Source: Moraxellaceae bacterium
GTDB lineage: Bacteria > Pseudomonadota > Gammaproteobacteria > Pseudomonadales > Moraxellaceae
Direction of reading: 5' to 3'
DNA length: 13,767 nt
Assembly: GCA_021156385.1 (NCBI GenBank)
Contig: JAJNDL010000065.1
Coordinates: forward strand, 1-13,767
In this document: one piece after another, positions 1 through 6,825 of the stretch
How the letters are laid out: each line of letters begins with the position of its first letter
How positions within the stretch are numbered: position 1 is the stretch's first letter
Program-made: the position numbers and the translations under genes
Notes under the pieces: model-generated
What the model was told of the DNA's origin: nothing
Seen by the model: the letters and a program-made list of their open reading frames with translations, nothing else
Databases searched by the model: none

Positions 1-347
1 CGCAGCCGGTTCAGCACCGTGGCGTCGAGGCCGGTGCCGACGGCGGCCAGTGCCACCGAGAACGCATGCAGCCACCAGAGCTGCGCTGCCTGCGGATGAC
101 GGCTGCCGGTGACGATCCCGCCGAGGCCGAGCAGCAGGACGACCGCTGCCATGGCGTAGGCGCGGCGCGCCACCGGCGGCGTGGTGACGTGCAGCAGGGC
201 GAGGGCGGCGGCGAAGGGCAGCAGGCAGAGGGCCAGCACCCGGCCGCTGTCCGGCCCGGCCACGGCAAAGAACCAGGCCAGCAGCGCGTACAGCGCCGCG
301 ATGGCCGGCAGGCCGGGCGTGTCGCCGGGGTCGGTGCCGGGGCTCAT
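1..347 (-). CDS. Multi-span membrane protein of unknown family, C-terminus cut by the window edge
   Basis: Reading leftwards from an ATG at 347-345, the frame stays open to the edge, giving 115 complete residues without a stop. The product begins with a short polar, Pro/Gly-rich head (MSPGTDPGDTPG). It then has about four hydrophobic stretches near residues 14-30, 37-54, 63-80 and 88-107, so it should be an inner-membrane protein. A Pro-Pro-Val-Ala-Arg-Arg turn between the second and third spans is the clearest positively charged loop. The start lies 12 bases after the cobB stop, with no strong ribosome binding site, which suggests the same transcript and translational coupling. I do not recognise the family and assign no function. 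The high Ala/Leu content fits a membrane protein, and the other frames here show only shadow reading. The true length is unknown. Confidence 0.6.
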   Translation of the reverse strand, partial: MSPGTDPGDTPGLPAIAALYALLAWFFAVAGPDSGRVLALCLLPFAAALALLHVTTPPVARRAYAMAAVVLLLGLGGIVTGSRHPQAAQLWWLHAFSVALAAVGTGLDATVLNRL

Positions 348-359
348 GCGGGTGGCCGC

Positions 360-1070
360 TCAGGCCAGCAGCTGCGCGACGAAGGCGGGCACCACCTGCC
401 CGGCCGGGCCGTAACGGTGCTCGTCGAAGGCACTGCGCGTGACGGTCGGCTCGAGGTTGATCTCGACGGTATGGGCGCCGGCCAGGGCTGCCTGCTGCAC
501 GAAGCCCGCGGCCGGATAGACGTTGCCCGAGGTGCCGATGCTGACGAAGAGCGTGCAGGCGGTGAGTGCCTGGTAGATGCGTTCCATCGCGTAGGGCATC
601 TCGCCGAACCAGACGATGTCCGGACGCAGCGTGCCGGTGGCGCCGCAGCAGGCACAGGCCTGCCCGGCGGCAATCTCGCCTTCGATGCGGTAGCGGCGGC
701 CGCTCTGCGTGCAGAACATGGAGCGCAGCTCGCCGTGCATGTGGATGAGGTTCTGCGTGCCGGCGCGCTCGTGCAGGTCGTCGACGTTCTGCGTCACCAC
801 CAGCACCTCGCCGGGATACTCGCGCTCCAGCCGGGCCAGCGCTTCGTGCGCGGCATTGGGACGGATGGCCGGGTCGGCGAGCTGGGCGCGGCGCAGGTTG
901 TAGAAACGCTGCACCAGGGCCGGGTCGCGGGCAAAGGCCTCCGGGGTGGCGACGTCCTCGATGCGGTGTTCCTCCCAGAGGCCGTCCTGGGCGCGGAAGG
1001 TGCGGATGCCGCTCTCGGCGGAGATGCCGGCACCGGTCAGCACGACGATGCGGTGGGCTTGCTGGGTCAT
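360..1070 (-). CDS. cobB: NAD-dependent protein deacylase, CobB-type (class III) sirtuin
   Basis: This 236-residue cytosolic enzyme removes acetyl, and probably succinyl, groups from protein lysines using NAD+. It yields nicotinamide and O-acyl-ADP-ribose. Visible motifs in order are the Rossmann NAD loop [14 protein letters not shown] (13-26), TQNVDDLH (93-100), HMHGE (110-114) with catalytic His112, cysteines C120/C139/C141/C142 in the small zinc module, and [12 protein letters not shown] (179-190). Tyr57 and Arg60 in FYNLRR match the Tyr/Arg pair of E. coli CobB (Y92/R95) that accommodates acidic acyl groups, so desuccinylase activity is likely. The length equals the short CobB form. The ATG at 1070 is chosen because GGAGAAGGA (1073-1081) sits just upstream and the alignment with CobB begins there; earlier in-frame ATGs lack support. 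In other bacteria CobB controls acetyl-CoA synthetase and central metabolism. Family assignment is very secure; substrates are inferred. Confidence 0.96.
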   Translation of the reverse strand: MTQQAHRIVVLTGAGISAESGIRTFRAQDGLWEEHRIEDVATPEAFARDPALVQRFYNLRRAQLADPAIRPNAAHEALARLEREYPGEVLVVTQNVDDLHERAGTQNLIHMHGELRSMFCTQSGRRYRIEGEIAAGQACACCGATGTLRPDIVWFGEMPYAMERIYQALTACTLFVSIGTSGNVYPAAGFVQQAALAGAHTVEINLEPTVTRSAFDEHRYGPAGQVVPAFVAQLLA

Positions 1071-1220
1071 GGTCCTTCTCCGGGGCATGGCGCAGGATCG
1101 CCTGCGACCGTGGATCGTGTGCCGGCAGGCCTGCGCGGACGGCATTCGCGGGGTTGGCCGCTGCCGCGGTCCCGGAGCCGTGATACGGCGGACGCCGCGC
1201 AGCCAAGGCATTTCGGCCAT

Positions 1221-1253
1221 GCTATAACCGGAGAAAACGCCACGCCAAGGAGG
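1221..1253 (+). promoter_or_regulatory. Probable extended -10 promoter and Shine-Dalgarno for the hydrolase gene
   Basis: TATAAC at 1223-1228 lies close to an upstream TG (1220-1221), resembling an extended -10 element; no good -35 box is visible at the right distance. A strong Shine-Dalgarno AAGGAGG (1247-1253) stands 4 bases before the ATG at 1258 and fixes that start. The element sits in the 187-base divergent spacer shared with cobB. No clear promoter for cobB was found there. This is motif reading only. Confidence 0.4.
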
Positions 1254-1257
1254 CCGC

Positions 1258-2241
1258 ATGACCACTGCCGCCCTGCTCGAGTCTGCCGCGCCCCCCGACA
1301 TGGAGGCCGTGCGCCGCGAACTCCTGCGCCTTGACCTCAGCCTGTATGCGCCGTTGCGCGGCGCGCTGGCGCAATACGGCGCCTACTACGGCATCGACTT
1401 CGAGCGCAGCCTGCCCGGCACGCGCCACCACCTCGGCTGGTTCGAGGCGCAGGGCTACCGCATCGCGGCCAATGTCTTCCTGCCGCCGAACGCACAGGGC
1501 ACAGTTTTCATCCTGCACGGCTACCTCGACCACGCCGGGCTCTACAAGCACCTCATCCGCGACTGCCTCGAGCGCAACCACGCCGTCTTCATCTTCGATC
1601 TGCCGGGGCACGGGCTTTCCAGCGGCGCCCGCGTCGACATTCCGGACTTCGGCGACTACCAGCAGGTGCTCGCGGAAGCGCTCACAGCCTACGGTGCGCA
1701 GCTGCCCAGGCCCTTCCACGGCGTCGGCCAGAGCACGGGCGCGGCCATCCTGATGGACCATGTGCTGACGGCCTGCGCAGAAAAGAAAACGCCGGCCTTC
1801 CGCAAGCTGCTGCTGCTCGCGCCGCTGGTGCGGCCGGTGCAGTGGGCAAAGATCCGCTTCGGCTGGTGGCTGATCCACCATTTCAAGAAGACGGTGCCGC
1901 GCGTCTACCGCACGAACAGCAGCGACGAGACTTTCCTGCGCTTCGTGAAGCAGGCCGACCCGCTGCAGGACGATGACGTCCCCATGGGCTGGGTCGGCGC
2001 GCTGAAGCGCTGGGTCGCCCGCATGCATCGCCTGCCGCCCGCCGATTTCCCGGTGCTGCTGGTGCAGGGCGAGCGCGACGAGACCGTGGAGTGGCGTTAC
2101 AACCTCGGCTTCGTGCGCCGGCACTTCCGCGTCGAGCAGGAGCAGCTCCTGCCTGAGGCCTCGCACCAGCTCGCCAACGAGCGCGCCGACCTGCGCGTGC
2201 CGGTGCATGACGCGCTGGCGGTGCTGCTGTCCGGACAGTAG
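1258..2241 (+). CDS. Alpha/beta hydrolase, lysophospholipase / serine aminopeptidase S33-like
   Basis: This 327-residue serine hydrolase belongs to the Hydrolase_4 (monoacylglycerol lipase or lysophospholipase-like) group. The oxyanion-side motif [10 protein letters not shown] (87-96) is characteristic of that group. It is followed by [11 protein letters not shown] (113-123) and the nucleophile elbow GQSTG (157-161) with Ser159. The acid is probably Asp274 in VQGERDETV and the base His303 in EASHQLANE, which completes a Ser-Asp-His triad. The elbow has Gln before Ser and Thr after it, where GHSMG is common. There is no signal peptide, so it should act in the cytoplasm or on the inner face of the membrane. 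It probably cleaves an ester of a lipid or small molecule; the substrate cannot be read from the sequence. The gene stands alone: divergent from cobB and 74 bases before the next gene, with no terminator seen between them. Confidence 0.88.
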   Translation: MTTAALLESAAPPDMEAVRRELLRLDLSLYAPLRGALAQYGAYYGIDFERSLPGTRHHLGWFEAQGYRIAANVFLPPNAQGTVFILHGYLDHAGLYKHLIRDCLERNHAVFIFDLPGHGLSSGARVDIPDFGDYQQVLAEALTAYGAQLPRPFHGVGQSTGAAILMDHVLTACAEKKTPAFRKLLLLAPLVRPVQWAKIRFGWWLIHHFKKTVPRVYRTNSSDETFLRFVKQADPLQDDDVPMGWVGALKRWVARMHRLPPADFPVLLVQGERDETVEWRYNLGFVRRHFRVEQEQLLPEASHQLANERADLRVPVHDALAVLLSGQ

Positions 2242-2315
2242 GCTGGGCGGCTCCGGATTTTCAGGCGTGGCCCTTGCTGCGCCGCGGTTAGCACTTTGAC
2301 AGGGGAATCCTCCAG

Positions 2316-4490
2316 ATGACGTCCGTCACCATGCACACCTGGCGCTTTTTCCGCGCCGGCGGTTTCGACCAGGTGCAGATCGACACGCCCGCCGACCTCG
2401 CCGCATTGCGCACGCTGGACCAGAAACTGTGGGCGGCGCTGGCCTGCCCGGTCGACGACCTCGAGTTCGACAAGCGCACGCTGCAGTACATCAACGACGA
2501 CAACGACGGCCGCGTGCGCGCGCCGGAACTGGTCGAGGCGGTGGAGTGGACGCTGGCGCGCCTCGCCGACCCCGCCATCCTGTTCCGCAACGAGCCGCTC
2601 GCGCTCTCCGCACTGAAGGACGACGACACCGGGCAGCGCCTGCGCGCCACGGCCCGCCACCTGCTCGCCCTGGTCGGCAAGCCCGGCGCCGACAGCGTCA
2701 GCGTCGACGACACCGCCGACCTGGAAAAGATCTTTCCGCCCGACAAGCCCAATGGCGACGGCCTCATCCCGCCCGACTTCACCGTCGACGAAAGCCTGCG
2801 CGCCGTCATCACCGACATCATCGCCTGCATGGGCGCGGAGAAGGACCGCGGCGGCACCGACGCCGTCTCCGAGGCGAAGGTGCGCGAGTTTTTCGTACAG
2901 GCCGAGCAGGTGCATGCCTGGTTCAGGCGCGGCGACGACAGCGCGCTGCAGCCCTTCGGGGCGACGACGGCCGGCGCCATGCAAGCGCTGGAGGCGGTGC
3001 GCGAGAAGATCGACGACTACTTCCATCGCGTCGCGCTGGCGGATTTCGATCCGCGCGCGGCCGCGCTCATGAACGGCGAGGAAGCCGAGCTGGTGAAGCT
3101 CGCCGCGCGCAACCTGTCGCGCGTCGAGGAGGCCGCCAGCCTGCCGCTGGCCGTGATCCACCACGGCGAGCGCCTGCCGCTCGCGCGTAGCATCAATCCC
3201 GGCTGGCGCCGCGCCCTGCAGGAATTCCGCGCGCAGGTCGTGACGCCGCTGCTCGGCGAGCGCGAGCACCTCACCGTCGCCGACTGGGACGCCATCACGC
3301 AACGTGCCGCCCCCTACCGTGCCTGGCAGGGCGAGCGACCGGCGCTCGCCATCCTGGAGAAGCTGACGCCCGAGCGCGTCGCCTGGATGGTCGAGAACGA
3401 CTACCAGGAAAAGCTGCTCGACCTCATCGCGCAGGATCGCGCCGTCGCCACCGAGGCCGACAGCCTGATCGAGCTCGACAAGCTGCTGCGCTTCCAGAAG
3501 AACCTGGTGACGCTGCTCAACAATTTCGTGTCCTTCCGCGATTTCTACACGCGCCGCGCCAAGGCCGTGTTCCAGGCCGGCACGCTCTACATCGACGGCA
3601 AGAGCTGCGACCTCGTGGCGCGCGTCGGCAAGATCGAGGACCACGCCAAGATGGCGAACGGCAGCGGCAGCTTCCTGCTGTATTGCGAATGCCGGCGCCG
3701 CACGCCGGGCGCGGCAGGGCAGCAGGAAAAGATGAACATCGTCGCCGCCGTGACGGCAGGCGACGAAGGCAATCTCATGCTGGGCCGCAACGGGCTTTTC
3801 TACGACCGCGACGGCGTCGACTGGGATGCGCAGGTGGTGAAGATGATCCAGAACGCCATCAGCGTGCGCGAGGCGTTCTGGCTGCCCTACCGGCGCATCG
3901 CCCGCCTCATCTCCGAACAGATCCAGAAGATCACCGCGAGCCACGACCAGTCACTCGCCGACAAGGCCAGCGCGCGCCTCACCGCCGCGACGCAAGGCAT
4001 GGAGCCCGGCGACGAGCCCGTCGTGGCCGTTGCCGAGGCGCCGCGCGCGCCCTTCGACATCGCCAAGTTCGCCGGCGTGTTCGCGGCCATCGGCCTCGCC
4101 GTCGGCGCCCTCGGCACGGCGGCGGCCACGGTGATGGCCGGCCTGCTCTCGCTGCACTGGTGGCAGATGCCGCTGGCGCTGTTCGGCGTGATCCTGCTGC
4201 TCTCGGGGCCTTCCATGGTGCTGGCCTGGTTCAAGCTGCGCCGGCGCAACCTCGCGCCCATCCTCGATGCCAGCGGCTGGGCGGTGAACACGCGGGCGCG
4301 CATCAACATCGGCTTCGGCACGGCGCTGACGCAGCTCGCGACCCTGCCGCCGGGCTCGGCGCGCTCGTTGCGCGACCCGTATGCCAAGCGCCGCGCGCCC
4401 TGGGTGTGGCTGACGGCGCTGCTGCTCGTGGCGATCTTGGCGCTGGCCTGGGTGTGGCAGCGAGACGGGTGGCTGACATGGCTGTTCTGA
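2316..4490 (+). CDS. Large hypothetical membrane-anchored protein with an EF-hand-like loop
   Basis: This 724-residue protein is of a family I cannot name. Near the N-terminus, N60-x-D62-x-D64-G65-x-V67-x3-E71 fits the canonical 12-residue EF-hand calcium loop well. A second, degenerate loop with PNGDGLI (145-151) lacks the final Glu and may be its unpaired relative. The middle of the protein (about 160-580) is soluble, mostly helical and charged, with a conserved-looking stretch containing SCDLVARVGKIEDHAKM near 430-445 and LLYCECRR shortly after. The C-terminus holds hydrophobic spans near 584-607, 612-635 and 695-713, ending a few residues later. A large cytoplasmic body anchored by C-terminal spans is therefore likely. 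GGGGA (2302-2306) upstream gives a mediocre ribosome site; Met6 at 2331 is an alternative start. The gene converges on the hemerythrin gene across a shared terminator. Calcium sensing is inference only. Confidence 0.85.
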   Translation: MTSVTMHTWRFFRAGGFDQVQIDTPADLAALRTLDQKLWAALACPVDDLEFDKRTLQYINDDNDGRVRAPELVEAVEWTLARLADPAILFRNEPLALSALKDDDTGQRLRATARHLLALVGKPGADSVSVDDTADLEKIFPPDKPNGDGLIPPDFTVDESLRAVITDIIACMGAEKDRGGTDAVSEAKVREFFVQAEQVHAWFRRGDDSALQPFGATTAGAMQALEAVREKIDDYFHRVALADFDPRAAALMNGEEAELVKLAARNLSRVEEAASLPLAVIHHGERLPLARSINPGWRRALQEFRAQVVTPLLGEREHLTVADWDAITQRAAPYRAWQGERPALAILEKLTPERVAWMVENDYQEKLLDLIAQDRAVATEADSLIELDKLLRFQKNLVTLLNNFVSFRDFYTRRAKAVFQAGTLYIDGKSCDLVARVGKIEDHAKMANGSGSFLLYCECRRRTPGAAGQQEKMNIVAAVTAGDEGNLMLGRNGLFYDRDGVDWDAQVVKMIQNAISVREAFWLPYRRIARLISEQIQKITASHDQSLADKASARLTAATQGMEPGDEPVVAVAEAPRAPFDIAKFAGVFAAIGLAVGALGTAAATVMAGLLSLHWWQMPLALFGVILLLSGPSMVLAWFKLRRRNLAPILDASGWAVNTRARINIGFGTALTQLATLPPGSARSLRDPYAKRRAPWVWLTALLLVAILALAWVWQRDGWLTWLF

Positions 4491-4534
4491 TTCAGGCCGC
4501 GTAGAGAACGGCAGTCGGAATGCCGGCGAAAAAT

Positions 4535-4563
4535 AAAAAGGCAGGACGATGTCCTGCCTTTTT
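4535..4563. terminator. Bidirectional rho-independent terminator between convergent genes
   Basis: This is a perfect 13-base-pair stem: AAAAAGGCAGGAC (4535-4547), a 3-base loop GAT, then GTCCTGCCTTTTT (4551-4563). The A run on the left and T run on the right make it work on both strands. It lies 45 bases after the plus-strand stop (4490) and 17 bases after the end of the hemerythrin gene on the minus strand, so it can end both transcripts. Confidence 0.9.
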
Positions 4564-4580
4564 CATTGCCGCGGTGCGCG

Positions 4581-5102
4581 TCAGTGATGGCGGATGCCGC
4601 GCCCGTCCATCTGCAGCACTTCCACATGCTTGTGCTGGCCTTCCGGTTCCATCTGCCCGATCTTCTGCTCGAGCTTGAGCTTCAGCGCTTCCAGCTTCTC
4701 GCCGAGATCGTCGAGGTCGACGTTGCTGGCCTCGGCCTCCTTCATGATCTGGCCTTCCTCTTCCTTCACGTGGTGGTGCACGTACTCGCGCAGCACGGTG
4801 ACGTGGGCATCGAAGTAGGCGTCGTCCGGTCCCTTGCCGTCGATCTTGGCGATCAGCTCCTTCAGGGATTCGTGTTCGACGAAGGCCTCGTCGAGCAGGT
4901 CGGCCTTCACCTTGCCGCGCAGCGCGGGATAGAAAAGTTTTTCCTCGATGTGCGCATGCAGCATCAGCGCCTGGCAGATCTCCTGCACCACATCGACCTT
5001 GTCCTGGGGGGTTTCCGCGGTCTCGTATTGCAGGAAGAGCTTGTCGACGGCGCGATGATCCTTCTTCAGCAGGGAAATGGCCTTGGGATCCTTCAGGAAC
5101 AT
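4581..5102 (-). CDS. Hemerythrin HHE cation-binding domain protein
   Basis: This 173-residue cytosolic protein carries a four-helix hemerythrin fold that should hold a non-heme di-iron centre. Candidate ligands in order are His16 (KKDHRAVDKLF), His51 with Glu54 (HAHIEEKLFYP), His77 (EHESLKEL) and the His109-111 cluster with Glu113-115 (HHHVKEEEG). Spacing is typical of the bacterial HHE domain. A C-terminal helical extension (about 125-160) ends in a His-rich tail. Such proteins bind oxygen, handle nitric oxide or iron, or sense redox state; the sequence does not tell which. The ATG at 5102 is preceded by GGGAGA at a fitting distance. The gene is divergent from the DUF2170-PspA cluster across a 232-base spacer and ends at the shared terminator. 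Family is secure, role is open. Confidence 0.95.
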   Translation of the reverse strand: MFLKDPKAISLLKKDHRAVDKLFLQYETAETPQDKVDVVQEICQALMLHAHIEEKLFYPALRGKVKADLLDEAFVEHESLKELIAKIDGKGPDDAYFDAHVTVLREYVHHHVKEEEGQIMKEAEASNVDLDDLGEKLEALKLKLEQKIGQMEPEGQHKHVEVLQMDGRGIRHH

Positions 5103-5266
5103 GGTGTTCTCCCGGTTGTCTCAGACTTTCGTCCAATCTGGCACAGGAATTCCCGGGCTGAGCTGCTTCCCTGTAGGCGATTTGTATTAGTTCCAAAGGG
5201 CCAGGCCGGGACGGTCGTGCCCCCTCGCCGGACGGGCCTCCGCAGCGATGGATGGGGAGCGGGATG

Positions 5267-5294
5267 GACATATTATGTCTTGACATATTATGTC
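5267..5294. promoter_or_regulatory. Tandem pair of 13-base palindromes, probable operator
   Basis: The perfect palindrome GACATATTATGTC (one central T) occurs at 5267-5279 and again at 5282-5294, separated by TT, so the centres are 15 bases apart. It is conspicuously AT-rich against a very GC-rich background. The second copy overlaps the TTGACA box at 5280-5285. Two dimeric repressor sites over a -35 box is the simplest reading. It lies 41 bases before the DUF2170 start and 165 bases from the divergent hemerythrin start, so it could serve either. I could not match it to a known regulator. Confidence 0.6.
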
Positions 5295-5311
5295 TGCAGC
5301 CCGACAGTAAT
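5280..5311 (+). promoter_or_regulatory. Candidate promoter of the DUF2170-PspA-flotillin cluster
   Basis: A consensus -35 hexamer TTGACA (5280-5285) is the only such box in the 232-base spacer. The best downstream -10 is AGTAAT (5306-5311), but that spacing of 20 is long; at the normal 17 only GACAGT is found. The -35 overlaps the second palindrome, as expected for a repressed promoter. I found no convincing sigma-54 -24/-12 element, which is notable because the classic E. coli psp operon depends on sigma-54. Confidence in the exact boxes is low. Confidence 0.4.
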
Positions 5312-5334
5312 CGCATCTGCCACTGGAGGGTCCA

Positions 5335-5751
5335 ATGAACGCATTACAACAACAGATAGCCGGGCTGGATGCGCTGGTCAGCGCGCGACTCGGAGGGGCA
5401 GCGGTAGAGCTGCGTCCGATTCCGGGCTCGGTCCCGGTCATCCAGGTCACGGTCGAGGGGCGCGAGGAGCTGCCGATCTACGTGACCTGCGCCGAGCCGC
5501 AGATCCTCTGCGTCGTCTACCTCTGGGGGGAGGACGAGGTGAAGCCCGACCAGCGCACCACGCTGCTCGAGACCATGCTCGACCTGAACGTATCCATCCC
5601 GCTGTCATCCTTCGGGCGCATCGGCGGGCGTTATGTCCTGTTTGGCGCGCTGGCGCGCAATGCCAGCGTGCAGGACATCGCCGAGGATGTGACGGTGCTT
5701 TCCGACAATTCGCTGGACGCCCTCGGCGCCTTCAGCGAGTTCCTGAACTGA
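5335..5751 (+). CDS. DUF2170 family protein (YjfI-like)
   Basis: This 138-residue soluble protein has the DUF2170 pattern: an early segment ending in VIQVTVEGREELPIYV, then a central EPQILCVVYLWGEDEV, LLETMLDLNVSIPLSSFG and a C-terminal VTVLSDNSLDALGAFSEFL. In E. coli the homologue yjfI sits directly before the pspA paralogue yjfJ, and the same order is seen here. Its biochemical role is not established; it is a fixed companion of this branch of PspA proteins and may act as adaptor or chaperone. GGAGGG (5325-5330) upstream of the ATG at 5335 fixes the start. The stop is 11 bases before the pspA ATG, so the two are cotranscribed. It is the first gene after the tandem-palindrome promoter region. 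Family assignment comes from remembered sequence patterns and context. Confidence 0.88.
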   Translation: MNALQQQIAGLDALVSARLGGAAVELRPIPGSVPVIQVTVEGREELPIYVTCAEPQILCVVYLWGEDEVKPDQRTTLLETMLDLNVSIPLSSFGRIGGRYVLFGALARNASVQDIAEDVTVLSDNSLDALGAFSEFLN

Positions 5752-5762
5752 GGAGAAGAATC

Positions 5763-6482
5763 ATGTCCGTGCTGAGCAAGCTGGTGACCCTGATGCGCGG
5801 CAGCGTGCGCGAACTCGGGGAGAGCGTCATCGACGCCAACGGGACCCGCATCTACGAGCAGGAAATCGTCGATGCCCGCAACAGCATCGCCCAGGCCAAG
5901 AACGACCTGACCCTGGTCATGGCCAAGGAGATGCAGGCGGCGCGCGAGATTGCGCGCCTGAAGGGCGAGATGGCCCGCTACGAGACCATGGCCGTCGAGG
6001 CCCTGAACAAGGACAAGCAGGATCTCGCCGAGGAGGTCGCCCTCAAGGTGGCCGAGATCGAGGGCGAGATGGAAGCGCAGGTGCGCATGCATTCCGACTA
6101 CGCGCTCAAGGTCGCCAAGCTCAAGGAGCTGATCAAGACCGGCGAGAACCGCGTGCGCGAGCACGAACGCGAGCTGGCCATGGCCAAGACCACCGAGAGC
6201 GTGTACCGCGCCACCGCGACGATCTCGCAGAACGTCGGCGCCGGCGGCTCCAAGCTGATGACGGCCAAGGAATCGCTGGACCGCATCAAGCAGCGCCACC
6301 AGGACCTCTCCGACCGCATGCTGGCGGCCGAGCAGCTCGACAGCGAGACCGGGGCCAAGGCGCTGGAGAACAAGCTGGCGGCGGCCGGCATCGGCGAGAA
6401 CGTCGAGCGCAAGAACAGGGTCATGGAGCGCATCCGGGCGCGCCAGGCCGCGGAGTCCGGCGACCAGGGTGGCAACGCATGA
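5763..6482 (+). CDS. pspA: PspA/IM30 family membrane-stress protein (YjfJ-like)
   Basis: This 239-residue protein is nearly all alpha-helix and belongs to the PspA/Vipp1 branch of the ESCRT-III superfamily. These proteins bind stressed inner membrane, form helical rods or rings and remodel or seal the bilayer. A short amphipathic start (MSVLSKLVTLMRGSVREL, 1-18) corresponds to membrane-binding helix 0. Long charged coiled-coil helices follow (about 25-150), then a Gly-rich break QNVGAGGSK (156-164) and two C-terminal helices (about 165-230). GAGGAGAAG (5750-5757) gives a good ribosome site. The 3' end overlaps the next gene by the 4 bases ATGA. Partner order (DUF2170, this gene, then YqiJ and flotillin genes) fits the yjf-type rather than the classic pspABC operon. 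No pspF, pspB or pspC is present in the window, so control must differ from E. coli. Confidence 0.94.
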   Translation: MSVLSKLVTLMRGSVRELGESVIDANGTRIYEQEIVDARNSIAQAKNDLTLVMAKEMQAAREIARLKGEMARYETMAVEALNKDKQDLAEEVALKVAEIEGEMEAQVRMHSDYALKVAKLKELIKTGENRVREHERELAMAKTTESVYRATATISQNVGAGGSKLMTAKESLDRIKQRHQDLSDRMLAAEQLDSETGAKALENKLAAAGIGENVERKNRVMERIRARQAAESGDQGGNA

Positions 6483-6781
6483 CGCAGCGCGGCGGGCCCG
6501 AGCGCTGGCAGCGTTCCGAAGCCGCCATCCGTGCCGTGCAGGTCGCCTTCGATGTCGAGGAAGGCGTCATCACCGCGGTGCGCAAGGCCGCCTTCGAGAG
6601 CGGACTGTCGACCTCGGACCAGGTGCGGGTGATCCTCGGGCTGACGGTGATCCGCCAGCCCAAGCGTCCGCGCCTGACCGTGTCGCTGTCACCGGATGAT
6701 TACGCCGAACTCGGCGCGCGCTACGCCGGAGATCGATCCGCCGCCGCCGTCGCCGCGCCGTCGTTGAACGCAGCAACGTAA
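6479..6781 (+). CDS. Small hypothetical protein translationally coupled to pspA
   Basis: This protein has 100 residues and starts inside the pspA stop (ATGA overlap at 6479-6482), a strong sign of coupled translation and genuine coding. It is basic and has no membrane span. A first helical half (about 14-57) contains EEGVITAVRKAAFESGLSTSDQVRVILGL. A second part has KRPRLTVSLSPDDYAELGARYA (62-83). The strand RLTVSL followed by a helix with SPDDYAEL recalls ribbon-helix-helix DNA-binding proteins, but the expected second helix is replaced by an Ala/Ser-rich tail, so this is only a hint. The C-terminal 17 residues look disordered. I do not recognise a named family. Its place between pspA and the yqiJ gene suggests a role as regulator or adaptor of the same machinery. 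Confidence 0.75.
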   Translation: MTQRGGPERWQRSEAAIRAVQVAFDVEEGVITAVRKAAFESGLSTSDQVRVILGLTVIRQPKRPRLTVSLSPDDYAELGARYAGDRSAAAVAAPSLNAAT

Positions 6782-6825
6782 CAAGAAATGGCCGGCCCAG
6801 CCGGCGACAAGAAAAAAGGAATGCC

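Noticed and set aside
66..1334. Plus-strand open frame of 422 codons opposite cobB
   Set aside because: The minus strand encodes an unmistakable sirtuin; this frame is Gly/Arg/Ala-rich shadow.
2296..2301. TTGACA box before the 724-residue protein
   Set aside because: It lies only about 15 bases before the ATG, so any transcript would start inside the gene; no matching -10 was seen.
2097..3944. Minus-strand open frame of 615 codons opposite the EF-hand-like protein
   Set aside because: The same antisense effect; no domain, no ribosome site, and it crosses the 3' end of the hydrolase gene.
4492..4566. 24-codon minus-strand frame beginning MKKAGHRPAFLFF
   Set aside because: It is the translation of the bidirectional terminator hairpin and its A/T runs, a common artefact.
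5139..5154. TGGCAC followed by TTCCC as a sigma-54 promoter for the PspA cluster
   Set aside because: The -12 element should contain GC but has CC here, and the site is about 190 bases before the first gene; not convincing.
5267..5294. Tandem repeats as a minimal CRISPR array
   Set aside because: Units are 13 bases with a 2-base gap, no spacers, no cas genes; an operator pair is the better explanation.
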